Of a stretch of 64,000 nt of DNA, positions 8,706-18,255 are shown piece after piece. Position 1 is the stretch's first letter. Every line of letters begins with the position of its first letter. Under the pieces are notes generated by a model that saw nothing but the letters and a program-made list of their open reading frames with translations, was not told where the DNA came from and did not search any database. The stretch lies in the NCBI RefSeq assembly GCF_017571465.1, contig NZ_JAGETV010000005.1, positions 97,137 to 161,136 of the forward strand. The letters run 5' to 3'. Source of the stretch: Thiomicrorhabdus marina. Its GTDB lineage: Bacteria; Pseudomonadota; Gammaproteobacteria; Thiomicrospirales; Thiomicrospiraceae. Made by a program: the position numbers and the translations under genes.

Positions 8706-9629
8706 ATGAAAAAGAATATTATTGCTCTAGCAATCGCTTCTGCAATTGCTGCGCCTTCTGCTATGGCTGGTGCGCCTACTGTATACGGGAAAATGCATCT
8801 GGCAGTAGAAAAAGTTGAAGGTGGAGATGCATCTGTCAACGAACATGATTCACGTCTTGGTGTAAAAGGTTCTGAAGATCTAGGTAACGGTCTAAAAGCA
8901 ATCTATAAAGTTGAATTCGCTCTAAAAACAGTCGCTGATGGTGGTGATGAAACACTGTCACAGCGTAATACTTATCTAGGTCTTAAAGGTGGCTTTGGTC
9001 AAGTTATGTTTGGTACGCACGACACGCCAACCAAAATGATTCAGCCTTCAGATCTATTCGGCGATACTTATGCGGATGTTAAATATTTCGATAATGGTCT
9101 AGATGATGGTGAAAACCGTTTTTCTGATACCGCTATGTATGTTTCCCCTTCTTTCTCAGGTGTTAAGCTGATTGCGGCAGCTGTTTTGAATGAAGAAGGT
9201 GCAACGGATGCAGATAAGAGCGATTGGACTAATGTTGCAGTGACTTATGGGTCAGTTAAAAAAGGTTTATACCTAGCAGCGGCTTACCAAGATGCCGGAG
9301 ATATCGATGAGACAGTTGTTCGTGTTTCTGCACAGTATAAAATGTCTGATTTGATTGCTTCGATCATGTACCAAGACAATTCTGGTGATGACCAAGACAA
9401 CGGTAACTTTACGCAACTTCAGTTTGGTTACAAGTTCGGCAAAATTATGCCTAAAGTCAAATATGTAATGGCGAACAATGATACTGATGATTCAAATGAA
9501 TCAGGCTATGCTGTAGGTCTTGATTATAAGCTAGGTAAGAAAACAACTGCTTATGTTTACACTTCTGACGCTTCAGACGTTGGTGGTGATAAGGTGAATT
9601 TCTCTTTCGGTCTAGTACACAAGTTCTAA
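8706..9629 (+). CDS. Gram-negative general porin
   Basis: Outer-membrane beta-barrel for passive diffusion of small solutes. The 307-residue product has a signal peptide (MKKNIIALAIASAIAAPSAMAG, cleavage near residue 20-22), the opening strand VYGKMHLAVEKVE, the LGVKGSEDLGNGLKAIYKVEF block typical of trimeric porins, and a C-terminal Phe (FGLVHKF). It starts at the ATG at 8706 behind AAGGAA; an in-frame ATG at 8670 is too far upstream of the signal peptide. Asp-rich loops suggest an acidic pore mouth. A terminator follows. Confidence 0.9.
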   Translation: MKKNIIALAIASAIAAPSAMAGAPTVYGKMHLAVEKVEGGDASVNEHDSRLGVKGSEDLGNGLKAIYKVEFALKTVADGGDETLSQRNTYLGLKGGFGQVMFGTHDTPTKMIQPSDLFGDTYADVKYFDNGLDDGENRFSDTAMYVSPSFSGVKLIAAAVLNEEGATDADKSDWTNVAVTYGSVKKGLYLAAAYQDAGDIDETVVRVSAQYKMSDLIASIMYQDNSGDDQDNGNFTQLQFGYKFGKIMPKVKYVMANNDTDDSNESGYAVGLDYKLGKKTTAYVYTSDASDVGGDKVNFSFGLVHKF

Positions 9630-9664
9630 TTTAGTACCGACTTAGTCGGATTAGATTAAAACTC

Positions 9665-9697
9665 AAACCCTGCAAGTTTCGACTTGTGGGGTTTTTT
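9665..9697 (+). terminator. Intrinsic terminator of the porin gene
   Basis: An AACCC-GCAAGT / ACTTGT-GGGGTT stem followed by a T run. Confidence 0.8.
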
Positions 9698-9742
9698 GTT
9701 TAAGCAAGTAGTCCGTAAGCGGTTCTTTGCAAAAGATAAAAA

Positions 9743-9894
9743 AACCGCTGGACTAGGGAAACGTCACTTTGTTGTTAGGCTTCTTAACCATAGCGATGGC
9801 TATGCTTTGCGAAACCTGCCTAGAATTGACTGCTTCAAACACCTCGCTGAAGTCAATCGGGACCTGTTCTGCGCTTCCTTAGATTACAGCGGTT
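9743..9894 (-). terminator. Intrinsic terminator split by a repeat insertion
   Basis: AACCGCTG (9743-9750) and CAGCGGTT (9887-9894) form an 8-bp stem, and the minus strand continues into seven T. This is a standard terminator for the membrane gene at 9930-10343, except that its loop now holds a 128-base repeat copy. Removing the element with one TA leaves a 10-base loop. Confidence 0.6.
9754..9881 (+). mobile_element. GGAAAC repeat, copy A (left-truncated MITE-like element)
   Basis: Begins TA-GGGAAACG and ends CTTCCT-TA. The inner part (TTGTTAG, GCGATGGCTATGC, CCTAGAATTGACTGCTTCAA, CTCGCTGAAGTCAAT) matches the right half of copies B and F in the same orientation. It has no coding capacity. 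Confidence 0.75.
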
Positions 9895-9929
9895 AAAATA
9901 TCTCATTAGGAGAGTGCTTTTGTGAAAAT

Positions 9930-10343
9930 TCAGGTGATTTCAGGTTTTCTTTGTACTGAGCCATCAACAGGTCGGCTGAAAAATGTCTGATAAATGATTT
10001 TAAAAGTCAGTTTCTGATTGTGGTTCCAAGGCATGAGCGACATAAAGCGTGCCAGGAAACAGTAGTCAAATAGAACCATAGCGGTTGTTCCGAGAATAAC
10101 TGGATATAGAATCCAATACATCGGTTGCCAGAAAGCGATAATTAAAAGCAGTAAATAAGCAAGCCTAACCTGTACAGGAAAGCTGCTAATCTTAGGATTT
10201 TCGCTAAAGTAGTGAAGGGTTTGTACGGCCGTTAATAGGGTTGCGGCTATAAGTCCGAAATTGTTCCAGATGCTTACTTCTAAAATCAGCAAAATATCGG
10301 TTATAAACCAATAAATCCAAAGTTTATTAAAAATTCTATTCAC
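9930..10343 (-). CDS. Hypothetical membrane protein
   Basis: A 137-residue protein of unknown family. It has hydrophobic segments near residues 7-24, 27-44, 62-78 and 79-98, and a basic C-terminal tail. Translation starts at GTG (10343), with AAAGGA eight bases ahead and no nearby ATG. Its own terminator appears to be the hairpin now interrupted by repeat copy A. Confidence 0.65.
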   Translation of the reverse strand: MNRIFNKLWIYWFITDILLILEVSIWNNFGLIAATLLTAVQTLHYFSENPKISSFPVQVRLAYLLLLIIAFWQPMYWILYPVILGTTAMVLFDYCFLARFMSLMPWNHNQKLTFKIIYQTFFSRPVDGSVQRKPEIT

Positions 10344-10461
10344 AAGTTAGTCCTTTATTGATTGCCTACCTAACGTTTGTTAGTTTAAGTCGGATAACCT
10401 TAAGGTCAAGCTAAAGAGCCATTTAATTTTCTTTTGGAGGATAACCTAAGTTGATGGGTTT

Positions 10462-10980
10462 TTAAGAAACAGAGGTTTGAGTATTCAGTATTTTTTCACG
10501 GGCTAACTGATCCGCCAGTTGATTTTTTGAATCATTGGCATGTCCTTTAGTCCAGTAAAAATCAATGGATTGGGTTATTGAAATTCGGTGAAATTCTTGC
10601 CAGAGTTCGGAAAAAACGACTGGATTCCCATTGCTGGAGCGCCAATTGTTTTTCTGCCATTTAGGGTATTTTTCCAATAGGCCTTCAAGGAGTATCTGCG
10701 CATCGGTATACAAGGCAACTGATGTATTTGCATGATTTTGCTGTAGCCATTCAAGCGCTTTAATGGCTGCGGTGAGCTCCATTTCTAAACTTGAATGCGA
10801 TAATTGGCTGCCGCTTAGTGTTTCAATTAGTTTTTTTTCGCTATCGTAAATAGCCACCGCCCAGCCACCTAGGTGATACTGTTTAAAATAAGCGCCATCG
10901 GTATAGAGGTGAAGTAGTGGCGGCGTCTCAGAGGTTGGACTTTGTGGCAGTTGGTAGGGAGTATGTTGACGAAAGTCCAA
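10462..10980 (-). CDS. rnhA: Ribonuclease HI
   Basis: Degrades the RNA strand of RNA-DNA hybrids. The 172-residue protein carries the four RNase H carboxylates in context: YTDGA (near residue 28), LEMELTAA (near 66), YTDAQILLEG (near 92) and ADQLA (near 159), plus the conserved His in TKGHAND. The apparent start is TTG at 10980, with only a weak ribosome site; no ATG precedes the first catalytic Asp in frame. It follows the DUF1841 gene by 11 bases on the same strand. The N-terminal 20 residues (QLPQSPTSETPP) look like a linker before the fold. Confidence 0.88.
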   Translation of the reverse strand: MDFRQHTPYQLPQSPTSETPPLLHLYTDGAYFKQYHLGGWAVAIYDSEKKLIETLSGSQLSHSSLEMELTAAIKALEWLQQNHANTSVALYTDAQILLEGLLEKYPKWQKNNWRSSNGNPVVFSELWQEFHRISITQSIDFYWTKGHANDSKNQLADQLAREKILNTQTSVS

Positions 10981-10991
10981 TTCACAATCTC

Positions 10992-11423
10992 TTAGTGTTT
11001 GAGTAACAGGTTTTTAAGGCATTGTAGATAGGCAGCTTCGTCCGGTTCGGACTGGCTTCGCTGCGCTTGCCACATCATCTCTCCAAGACAATCCATCATG
11101 GCGTGCTCGGTTTTCATTACATCGCCAATTTTCTCGCCAAGCTGTTGGTAGATTAGTTTAATGCCCGCAGGACGATCCATCACCACCTGTTCTTGTAAAC
11201 CCAGATGCATCCCCATATGCAAAAAAGGATTAGTCTCACCGTCTTCCGGCTTATATTCATTCCCCAGCTTTTCGTTTTCTAGCATCATGTGATATTCAGG
11301 GTGCATTTCGATTACACGTGCCACCAGTTGTTCCATTGGCTCCATCGGCATGCCCATACGTGCTTTCTTCCAAGTATCAACGTAAAACTGTCTTAATTTA
11401 TCTCGTTCTGAGGTATATAGCAT
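10992..11423 (-). CDS. DUF1841 family protein
   Basis: A 143-residue soluble protein matching the DUF1841 pattern: YVDTWKKARMGMPMEPMEQLVARVIEMHPEYH followed by NPFLHMGMHLGLQEQV and a Met/His-rich helix region. Its function is unknown; it is common in beta- and gammaproteobacteria, often near nth. Here it lies downstream of nth and ahead of rnhA. Confidence 0.8.
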   Translation of the reverse strand: MLYTSERDKLRQFYVDTWKKARMGMPMEPMEQLVARVIEMHPEYHMMLENEKLGNEYKPEDGETNPFLHMGMHLGLQEQVVMDRPAGIKLIYQQLGEKIGDVMKTEHAMMDCLGEMMWQAQRSQSEPDEAAYLQCLKNLLLKH

Positions 11424-11514
11424 TGTTTTGAACCACGAAGTTCACGAAGAGCATAAAGGGACTTAGAGATAAAATCCTGTCCCTTATGTTCTAGGTGGTT
11501 AAAAATTATTTTTT

Positions 11515-11638
11515 TAAAACTCGCTAGGACACTGCGAAAAATTTTTTTATTTGAGAAACCTAGCGCAGTTTACATTCAAGTAAATGAGCAACATATCGCA
11601 CAAAAAGAACTGTTGCAGCCTGTCCTAGTAGAGTTTTA
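11515..11638. repeat. Short inverted-repeat element abutting nth
   Basis: The left end TAAAACTC-G-CTAGGACA-CTGC and the inverse of the right end TAAAACTC-TA-CTAGGACA-GG-CTGC are near-matching terminal inverted repeats of about 20 bases around a 124-base non-coding unit. Both ends read TA then AAACTC. The right TA plus the next base form the nth stop codon TAA. Just outside, 11425-11460 carries a short direct repeat (CACGAAGTTCACGAAGAG). Confidence 0.6.
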
Positions 11639-12268
11639 CTCGGTTTTTTCTTTAAATTCACACAGATCGTAAATACAGCAAGCGCCACAGCGTGGCTTAC
11701 GCGCAGTACAAGTGTAACGGCCATGCAAAATCAACAGGTGATGTGCAGGAATTAAGTATTCTTTCGGTACGTGTTTCAGCAAAGCTTTTTCTACTTCCAG
11801 TACATTCTTACCGGGTGCTAATTTTGTTCGATTCGAAACGCGGAATATATGGGTGTCGACCGCCATGGTCGGATGGCCGAAAGCGGTGTTTAACACGACA
11901 TTCGCCGTTTTTCGCCCAACACCCGGTAGCGCTTCCAGTTTCTTCCGGTCTTCCGGCACAACTGAACCGTGCAGTTCGACCAGCATCTTGCAGGCTTTGA
12001 TAATGTTTTCCGCTTTGGTGTTAAACAGCCCGATGGTTTTGATGTATTCCTTGAGTCCATCTACACCTAACGCATAAATCGCTTCTGGCGTATTGGCGAC
12101 CGGAAATAACTTGCGGGTAGCAATATTGACACCTTTATCAGTTGCTTGTGCAGATAGAATTACCGCAATCAACAGTTCGAAAGTGCTGGAATATTCCAGC
12201 TCGGTTTCCGGTTTGGGAATCGCTTCGCTTAGGCGTTGAAAAATTTCTAATCGTTTTTGTTTGTTCAT
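11636..12268 (-). CDS. nth: Endonuclease III (DNA glycosylase/AP lyase)
   Basis: Removes oxidised pyrimidines and cuts the AP site in base excision repair. The 210-residue protein has the helix-hairpin-helix LPGVGRKTANVVLN with the catalytic Lys near residue 120, the catalytic Asp in AVDTHIFRVSNR near 138, and the C-terminal iron-sulfur loop C-x6-C-x2-C-x5-C (CTARKPRCGACCIYDLC). It follows rnfE by 15 bases, the arrangement also found in E. coli. Confidence 0.96.
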   Translation of the reverse strand: MNKQKRLEIFQRLSEAIPKPETELEYSSTFELLIAVILSAQATDKGVNIATRKLFPVANTPEAIYALGVDGLKEYIKTIGLFNTKAENIIKACKMLVELHGSVVPEDRKKLEALPGVGRKTANVVLNTAFGHPTMAVDTHIFRVSNRTKLAPGKNVLEVEKALLKHVPKEYLIPAHHLLILHGRYTCTARKPRCGACCIYDLCEFKEKTE

Positions 12269-12283
12269 GGCGTGTGTATTCTA

Positions 12284-13036
12284 TTATTTAATTGCGATTT
12301 TAATGCCTAAATCATTTTGCAATTTAGCGGCTTTTTTCTGGTCATAGTAATTTTTAGCGGCAATCAATAGTCCAAGGCCGATAAATGCTCCCGGCGGAAG
12401 AATCGCCAGTAATACGCCTTGGTAATCGTCTCCGAAATGGATAGTCCAGTTGCGGGCAGCTTCACCGAACATCAGATGCGCTTGATCGAAAAGGGTGCCG
12501 GAACCGATGATTTCACGCAGCCCGCCGAGTAGAACCAAAACCGCTAAAAAACCAATTCCCATAAAGAAACCGTCTAGCAGAGCCTTGTCGACACTGTTTT
12601 TAGACGCATAAGCTTCAGCACGGCCTAGAATTGCACAGTTGGTAACGATAAGCGGAATAAAGATGCCTAGAATACCGTGCAAGGTATGGAAGTAAGCGTT
12701 CATCAACAGATCAATCGCAGTTACTGCGGTGGCAATAATCGCGATATAAACCGGAATGCGGATTTCTTGCGAGACATGATCGCGAATCAATGACACCAAA
12801 ACATTCGATACCATCAATACCGCTAACGTCGCTAAGCCAAGCCCAATGCCATTGACGGCATTATTGGAAACTGCCAGTAGCGGACAAAGACCAAGTAGCG
12901 CAACCAAAGCTTGGTTGTTTTGCCACAGGCCGTTGCGCATGATTTTTTTATACTCTTCCAGCTTTTGCTGCCAAGCGCTCTGTGTTTTGCTCTGTTCAGG
13001 CGTGTTGTCGAGAGTGGTGTCTGTTGCATTACTCAT
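12284..13036 (-). CDS. rnfE: Rnf electron transport complex subunit E
   Basis: Membrane subunit of the Rnf/Rsx complex, homologous to RnfA and inserted with opposite topology. The 250-residue protein has six hydrophobic segments and the family stretch [20 protein letters not shown] near residues 130-149. Its N-terminal 30 residues ([18 protein letters not shown]) are a polar extension not needed for the fold. It overlaps the end of rnfG by 8 bases. Confidence 0.95.
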   Translation of the reverse strand: MSNATDTTLDNTPEQSKTQSAWQQKLEEYKKIMRNGLWQNNQALVALLGLCPLLAVSNNAVNGIGLGLATLAVLMVSNVLVSLIRDHVSQEIRIPVYIAIIATAVTAIDLLMNAYFHTLHGILGIFIPLIVTNCAILGRAEAYASKNSVDKALLDGFFMGIGFLAVLVLLGGLREIIGSGTLFDQAHLMFGEAARNWTIHFGDDYQGVLLAILPPGAFIGLGLLIAAKNYYDQKKAAKLQNDLGIKIAIK

Positions 13037-13679
13037 ACACGGTATCTCCTAATGAATTAACCACTTGCAAGGCGTTTTTTACTGCACCGACGACGGCACG
13101 CGGCGTAATGGTGGCACCGGTAAATTGGTCGAATTCACCACCGTCTTTTTTCACTGCCCAAATCGAGTCGTTAGTGGCGGTTAGCTGTCGACCGGTAAAA
13201 GAGAGTATCCAGTCGTTTTTTGCCAATTCAATTTTATCGCCAAGCCCTGGGGTTTCGGCATGCTTGAGCACGCGAACGCCGGAAATTTCGCCGTTTGGAA
13301 GCACGCCAAGCAAAATATAGATATTGCCGGTATAACCATTTGGCGCAATGGTTTGCAAGATAATTCCTGCCGGTTGACCGTTCTTACGGGCGCGATAGAC
13401 GGTTACCCAGTTTTTAGCCCCCAATTTTTCTAACAATGCTTGCTCTTTAATGTGCATCTGGTCTTGTAATGGGTCATTGTCATACAGAGCTGACGGTAAG
13501 ACTTGGTTAAAGCCTTCTAAAAGAGTCTGTTTTTCTGCCTCGGCAATTTTCGGTTCGGTGACTCCGCGGATAATCAAAAGAACCACGATACAGAGCACTA
13601 CAAACGCAGAGAGTTTTCCGGCAGAAGAGCCCATCGCTTTGAATAGTTCGGCATTCAGCATCTTCGGTTTATTTTGCAT
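13029..13679 (-). CDS. rnfG: Rnf complex subunit G (FMN-binding)
   Basis: Periplasm-facing subunit with covalently bound FMN. The 216-residue protein has one N-terminal membrane helix (residues about 20-38) and an FMN-binding domain; the attachment motif S/T-G-A-T-x-T appears as [12 protein letters not shown] near residue 190. Eight bases separate it from rnfD. Confidence 0.95.
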   Translation of the reverse strand: MQNKPKMLNAELFKAMGSSAGKLSAFVVLCIVVLLIIRGVTEPKIAEAEKQTLLEGFNQVLPSALYDNDPLQDQMHIKEQALLEKLGAKNWVTVYRARKNGQPAGIILQTIAPNGYTGNIYILLGVLPNGEISGVRVLKHAETPGLGDKIELAKNDWILSFTGRQLTATNDSIWAVKKDGGEFDQFTGATITPRAVVGAVKNALQVVNSLGDTVYE

Positions 13680-13687
13680 AGACTCTC

Positions 13688-14752
13688 CTAGTGATCATGC
13701 CCGAAGACGCGTGGTTGGGTATATTGGTCAATCAATGGTACGGCGATATTCATCAGTAGAATTGCAAACGCCAATCCATCCGGAAAAGCTCCCCAAGTAC
13801 GGATGATATAAACCAAAATACCGATACCGCATGCATAGATAAAACGTCCAATCGGGGTAGTACTGGCTGAAACCGGGTCAGTGATAATAAAAAACGCTGC
13901 CAACATGGTTCCACCGGAAAGCAATACGAAATCTGCAGGTGGATACATTTCTGGGTTAATCTCATGCATGAACCAAGCAAAAATAAACAGCGAGCCGAGG
14001 AAGCCGACCGGAAATTGCCAGCGGATAGTACGTTTCCATAGTAGATAAAGGCCGCCGACTAAGAAAGCGATATTAATCCAAGCCCAGCTGTTCAGACCCA
14101 GCCAAAAACCGGTATGGCTGGTATGGCCTTCAATTGGCTTTAACGTTTCGGCGACGGTAATACCCTGTGCTATGCCAATACGCATTTCGTTTAGAGGGGT
14201 TGCGCCGGTCAAAGCATCAAAACTGGTGTTGGCGGCTTGCAGAGAACCAGTGAAAACAATTTGTAACGCATCGCCAAAACCGATGAAATGGCCGCTGATT
14301 TCGGCCGGCATAATCCAGTTAGTCATTTGCACGGGGAAAGAGATAATCAAAAATGCATAGCCAAGCATCGCCGGATTGAAGGGGTTATAACCAAGCCCAC
14401 CATACAAGTGTTTACCAAAAATAAGTGCAAATGCCGAGCCGCTGACAATCACCCACCAAGGTGCGGTCGGCGGAATACAGAATACCAAACCGGTAACGGT
14501 TATCAGGGCGCTTAAATCGGTCAAAAACGGCATGACCGGGCGGCCACGCAGTTTCAACATCGAATATTCAACAACGATTAGTGTCGCGACTGCTAACAGC
14601 CATTGCACGACAATTCCGAAACCGAACAGATAGATATGCACCAGCAGCGCCGGCATGGCAGCCAGCTGAACCTGCAACATCACCTTGCGCACGGTTTGGT
14701 CGTTATGCGCATAAGGCGAAGAGGGCGGTGACGGCATGGTCGCTAGACTCAT
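13688..14752 (-). CDS. rnfD: Rnf complex subunit D
   Basis: Integral membrane subunit with about ten helices and covalent FMN. The 354-residue protein contains the flavinylation motif DALTGATPLNEMR near residues 180-192 and the family stretch YGGLGYNPFNPAMLGYAFL. It overlaps rnfC by 4 bases (ATGA), indicating translational coupling. Confidence 0.95.
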   Translation of the reverse strand: MSLATMPSPPSSPYAHNDQTVRKVMLQVQLAAMPALLVHIYLFGFGIVVQWLLAVATLIVVEYSMLKLRGRPVMPFLTDLSALITVTGLVFCIPPTAPWWVIVSGSAFALIFGKHLYGGLGYNPFNPAMLGYAFLIISFPVQMTNWIMPAEISGHFIGFGDALQIVFTGSLQAANTSFDALTGATPLNEMRIGIAQGITVAETLKPIEGHTSHTGFWLGLNSWAWINIAFLVGGLYLLWKRTIRWQFPVGFLGSLFIFAWFMHEINPEMYPPADFVLLSGGTMLAAFFIITDPVSASTTPIGRFIYACGIGILVYIIRTWGAFPDGLAFAILLMNIAVPLIDQYTQPRVFGHDH

Positions 14753-17055
14753 TCTGTGGAATCCTTCTGTTTTTGGGCATTAGCGGAATTAGCTTTATTC
14801 GCTGCACGTTTTGCAGCAGCAGCTTTGGCTGCGGCAATCGCTTTTTGACGAGCATCCGCTGGCTTAGCTTTAATGCCTGTGCTTGCTTCATTGTCCGAGG
14901 CGTTCTCCGGTGCTTCGGTGATGCTTTCTTGCGCCTTAGCCTGTTGCGTTTTCTTTCGTGCGGCCGCGGCTTCTCGTGCCTTCGCGACAGCTTGTTTTCG
15001 GGCTTGTTCTTTTTCTAGCGCTGGTGACGTTTGCTGATCATTGGCACTTAAGTCAGTGGTCTGAGAGTCTTCAACCTGTGGTGGTGCTTTTTGTTGCTCT
15101 GCTGTTGTTTCCGTTTTTGGATTGGATTGCGCTTTCTTTGCTGCCGCGTCTTGAGCACGTTTTTTAGCGGCGGCAATGGCTTTTTCGCGCGCATTCATTG
15201 GCTGTGAATCCGGTTCTGCGACCGTTTTTTCAGTTTGTGTGCTTAACTCGTTATTCGTAGCGTTCGCCTGTTTCGCTGCGGCAGCTTGTGCGCGCTTCTT
15301 AGCAGCCGCTGCGGCAATGGCTTTATCTTTGGCAGTTGCGATACTTTGACCCTTGGTCTTTTTATCGTTATCGGTTTGACCTTGTTTATTGGCCGCAGCT
15401 TTTTGTGCTGCTTGAATGGCTTTTTCGCGCGCGCTCAACGGTTTATTGTCGTTACCTTTCGCGGATGCCGCCTTTGCTTTGGCAGCAGCTGCTTTGGCCG
15501 CAGACGCTGCCGCAGAAGGTGTCTTGGCCGCGCTAGCTTGTTTTTTGACAGCTTGTTTTTTGGCTTTTAAACGCGCTTCACGCTCTGCTTTTTCCCGTTC
15601 AATACGCTCCAAGCGAAATTCATGGCGTTGCTTAGCGATTTCTTTGGCTTCTTTATCCGCATTTAGCGCTTTGATTTCCGATTTAGCGTGGCGATAGTAC
15701 TGCACCAGTGGAATATGACTCGGGCAGACATAACTGCAACAACCACATTCAATGCAGTCTTTGATATTCAGTTTTTCGACTTTTTCATATTCATGGCCTT
15801 GCGCGTGCCAGTACATCTGTTGCGGTAATAGATTGACCGGGCAAGCATCCATACATTCGCCGCAGCGAATGCAGGGCATCTGCATTTCGCGTGGTTCCGG
15901 CGGATTGGCAAGTATGCAGTTGGTGGTTTTTAAGACGGGCACATGATTGTCCGGCATGCGAACACCCATCATCGGCCCGCCCATAATTAGCGGATAATCA
16001 ATCGGTGATTTTGGTCTAGCAATCGCCGTTAACTCGTTGAAAGGTGTACCTATTAAAGCATCGATATTGAAGCCTTCTTGCAGACCCTCTCCGCTCACAG
16101 TCACCAGTCTGGAGGTGAGCGGTTCGCCAAATTCTACCGCGCGATGAATGGCGGCCAAAGTAGCGACATTCATCATCAATAAGCCTTGGTCAATAGCATG
16201 GCCACCGGATTCCAGTTCAATGCCGGTGACTTCAAAAACTAACTGCTTCTGCCCGCCCATTGGATAAACGGTTGCCACCTGATGGATTTCCATCGGTAGG
16301 CTCTTGGCTTCTTTCTGCACTGCATCTAAGGCTTTCTGCATGAGGCCGATGGCTTTTGGTTTATTGGTTTCGATTCCGCACAGAATTTTCTGGCAGCCGA
16401 GTGCTTGCGCAGTGATTTGCGCACCATGCCAAATCGACTTGGCTTGAGTCTGCATCAAAAGATCATCGCAGCTGATAAAGGGTTCGCATTCCGCACCGTT
16501 AATGACTAAGGTGTGAATTTTGCCTTTTTGCTTTGGCAGTTTGGCGTAAGTCGGGAAACCGGCGCCGCCCATACCGATAATGCCGGAATGAACCAATAAA
16601 TCTTTAAGAGCTTGCGGTTCTTCTGGCCAAGTGCCGTCAACCTTTAACGCATTATCAATAGCTTGGTCCTGTTGATCCGGTTGTAGGATAAGGCAAAGTT
16701 CTTGCAAGCCGGAAGCGTGCGGTAAGGTACGTGCTTCAATTGCGGCAATTGTGCCAGAAGTTGGGGCATGAATTGGCACAACAAGTTTGCGATTGGCGTC
16801 GGCATCTGCTTGTGCCAGTAGTTGATTTTTTAGGACGTGTTCACCTACTTTTACCAAAGGTTCGGCTTTTTCGCCAATAGCTTGCGGTAAAGGTAGAATC
16901 AATACGTTTGGAATCAGCGGCGGATAAATCGGATTGCGCGTGCTGAGTGATTTATTGTATTTTGGGAATACGCCGCCGTGAAACTTATATAGCCAGCGTT
17001 TCGCCATCGGATAAATTGGCGCGATTTTATTGGCGATAGTCGTTAAAAAACTCAT
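14749..17055 (-). CDS. rnfC: Rnf complex subunit C with a long Ala/Lys-rich tail
   Basis: Cytoplasmic subunit that binds NAD(H) and FMN and carries two [4Fe-4S] clusters. The 768-residue protein has the [13 protein letters not shown] nucleotide region near residue 160 and the cluster motifs [12 protein letters not shown] (near 393) and [12 protein letters not shown] (near 430). From about residue 470 the protein is a 300-residue, probably helical tail of Ala, Lys, Arg and Gln with about five imperfect repeats of the form [15 protein letters not shown]. coli RsxC has a comparable tail. Overlaps with rnfB and rnfD are 4 bases each. Confidence 0.95.
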   Translation of the reverse strand: MSFLTTIANKIAPIYPMAKRWLYKFHGGVFPKYNKSLSTRNPIYPPLIPNVLILPLPQAIGEKAEPLVKVGEHVLKNQLLAQADADANRKLVVPIHAPTSGTIAAIEARTLPHASGLQELCLILQPDQQDQAIDNALKVDGTWPEEPQALKDLLVHSGIIGMGGAGFPTYAKLPKQKGKIHTLVINGAECEPFISCDDLLMQTQAKSIWHGAQITAQALGCQKILCGIETNKPKAIGLMQKALDAVQKEAKSLPMEIHQVATVYPMGGQKQLVFEVTGIELESGGHAIDQGLLMMNVATLAAIHRAVEFGEPLTSRLVTVSGEGLQEGFNIDALIGTPFNELTAIARPKSPIDYPLIMGGPMMGVRMPDNHVPVLKTTNCILANPPEPREMQMPCIRCGECMDACPVNLLPQQMYWHAQGHEYEKVEKLNIKDCIECGCCSYVCPSHIPLVQYYRHAKSEIKALNADKEAKEIAKQRHEFRLERIEREKAEREARLKAKKQAVKKQASAAKTPSAAASAAKAAAAKAKAASAKGNDNKPLSAREKAIQAAQKAAANKQGQTDNDKKTKGQSIATAKDKAIAAAAAKKRAQAAAAKQANATNNELSTQTEKTVAEPDSQPMNAREKAIAAAKKRAQDAAAKKAQSNPKTETTAEQQKAPPQVEDSQTTDLSANDQQTSPALEKEQARKQAVAKAREAAAARKKTQQAKAQESITEAPENASDNEASTGIKAKPADARQKAIAAAKAAAAKRAANKANSANAQKQKDSTE

Positions 17056-17654
17056 TTTGCCGGCTCCGCTAACTCAGCCAATGGCTTTGGTTCAAGCTGC
17101 ATTTGTGGCTCCGGCCACTGCCAGTTTTTTAGAGTGACTTGTTTTGGTTTCATCTCAATACAGTCAACAGGGCAGACGGGTGCGCACAAGTCACAGCCGG
17201 TGCATTCTTGTTGAATTACGGTGTGCATCATTTTGGTGGCGCCAAGAATCGCATCGACCGGACAAGCTTTAATACATAGCACACAACCGATACAGAGGTC
17301 TTCATCAATCCATGCGGTCATCGGTGGTTTTTCTTCGTCGACACTGTCATCCATCGGTTTTTCTTCGCGACCGGTGATTTCCGCGATTTTAATCATCACC
17401 TCGGTACCGCCGGGAACACATAAATTGACTTCAGACTCGCCGTTCGCTAAAGCTTCTGCATAAGGCTTACAACCGGGGAAGCCACACTGACCGCATTGAG
17501 TTTGTGGCAGTTCTCGGTCGATCTGCTCAGCGACCGGATTGCCTTCAACTTTAAAGCGTACTGCAGCAAAGCCAAGCGCTAAGCCAAATGCCAGCGCCAG
17601 TCCTAGGAAAATTACAATTGCTTCGAATTCAAGCAGCCAATCCATCCACTGCAT
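17052..17654 (-). CDS. rnfB: Rnf complex subunit B (iron-sulfur)
   Basis: Ferredoxin-type subunit that takes in electrons. The 200-residue protein has one N-terminal membrane helix (about residues 8-30), the cluster-binding [15 protein letters not shown] near residue 54, and two ferredoxin motifs [16 protein letters not shown] and [16 protein letters not shown] near 121 and 151. One base separates it from rnfA. Confidence 0.96.
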   Translation of the reverse strand: MQWMDWLLEFEAIVIFLGLALAFGLALGFAAVRFKVEGNPVAEQIDRELPQTQCGQCGFPGCKPYAEALANGESEVNLCVPGGTEVMIKIAEITGREEKPMDDSVDEEKPPMTAWIDEDLCIGCVLCIKACPVDAILGATKMMHTVIQQECTGCDLCAPVCPVDCIEMKPKQVTLKNWQWPEPQMQLEPKPLAELAEPAK

Positions 17655-17655
17655 C

Positions 17656-18231
17656 TTAGGCCAGACCTCCGAAGCCCATAAATGCCATGGACATCAATCC
17701 GGCAGTAATTAGAGCAATCGGCGCACCTTTAAAAGGCCCTGGAACATCGGCAACGTCCAAACGTTCACGAATTGAGGCAAACATCACCATGACCATAGTG
17801 AAGCCGATGGCAGCCCCCATGCCGAAGAAAGCCGATTCGATAAAGTTATTCTGCTCGCCGACATTTAATAGCGCGACACCCAAAACTGCGCAGTTAGTGG
17901 TAATTAATGGCAGATAGATTCCCAGTACTTGATATAAAACCGGAGAGGTTTTGTGAATCGCCATTTCGGTAAAACCGACCACGGCCGCAATCGCAAGGAT
18001 AAAGGCGATGGTTTGTAGGAATTCCAAACCGAACGGCAGCAGAAGATAGTTATAGATGAGGTAACTAAGCACTGAAGAAAGAGTGAGCACGAAAGTCGTG
18101 GCTAGACCCATGCCTAGGGCGGCATCGGTCTTTTTAGAGACACCCATAAAAGGACATAATCCTAAAAATTTAACAAGCACGAAGTTATTGACTAACACGG
18201 TGCTGATTAAAATAAGAAAATAGTCCTGCAT
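17656..18231 (-). CDS. rnfA: Rnf complex subunit A
   Basis: First gene of rnfABCDGE and paralogue of RnfE. The 191-residue protein has six membrane helices; the [20 protein letters not shown] segment near residue 15 and [15 protein letters not shown] near 108 each contain the Cys that binds a [2Fe-2S] cluster between RnfA and RnfE. It begins 24 bases after metG and is probably cotranscribed with it. Confidence 0.96.
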   Translation of the reverse strand: MQDYFLILISTVLVNNFVLVKFLGLCPFMGVSKKTDAALGMGLATTFVLTLSSVLSYLIYNYLLLPFGLEFLQTIAFILAIAAVVGFTEMAIHKTSPVLYQVLGIYLPLITTNCAVLGVALLNVGEQNNFIESAFFGMGAAIGFTMVMVMFASIRERLDVADVPGPFKGAPIALITAGLMSMAFMGFGGLA

Positions 18232-18255
18232 AGACGTCCCTAAAGATAGTTTTCG

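Noticed and set aside
9684..9896. A 70-codon plus-strand frame over the region after the porin
   Set aside because: It spans the porin terminator and repeat copy A and has no ribosome site; the sequence is explained by the repeat.
14581..15570. Long plus-strand frames rich in Cys, Phe and Leu opposite rnfC
   Set aside because: They are mirror images of the Ala/Lys-rich rnfC tail, whose codon bias keeps the opposite strand open.
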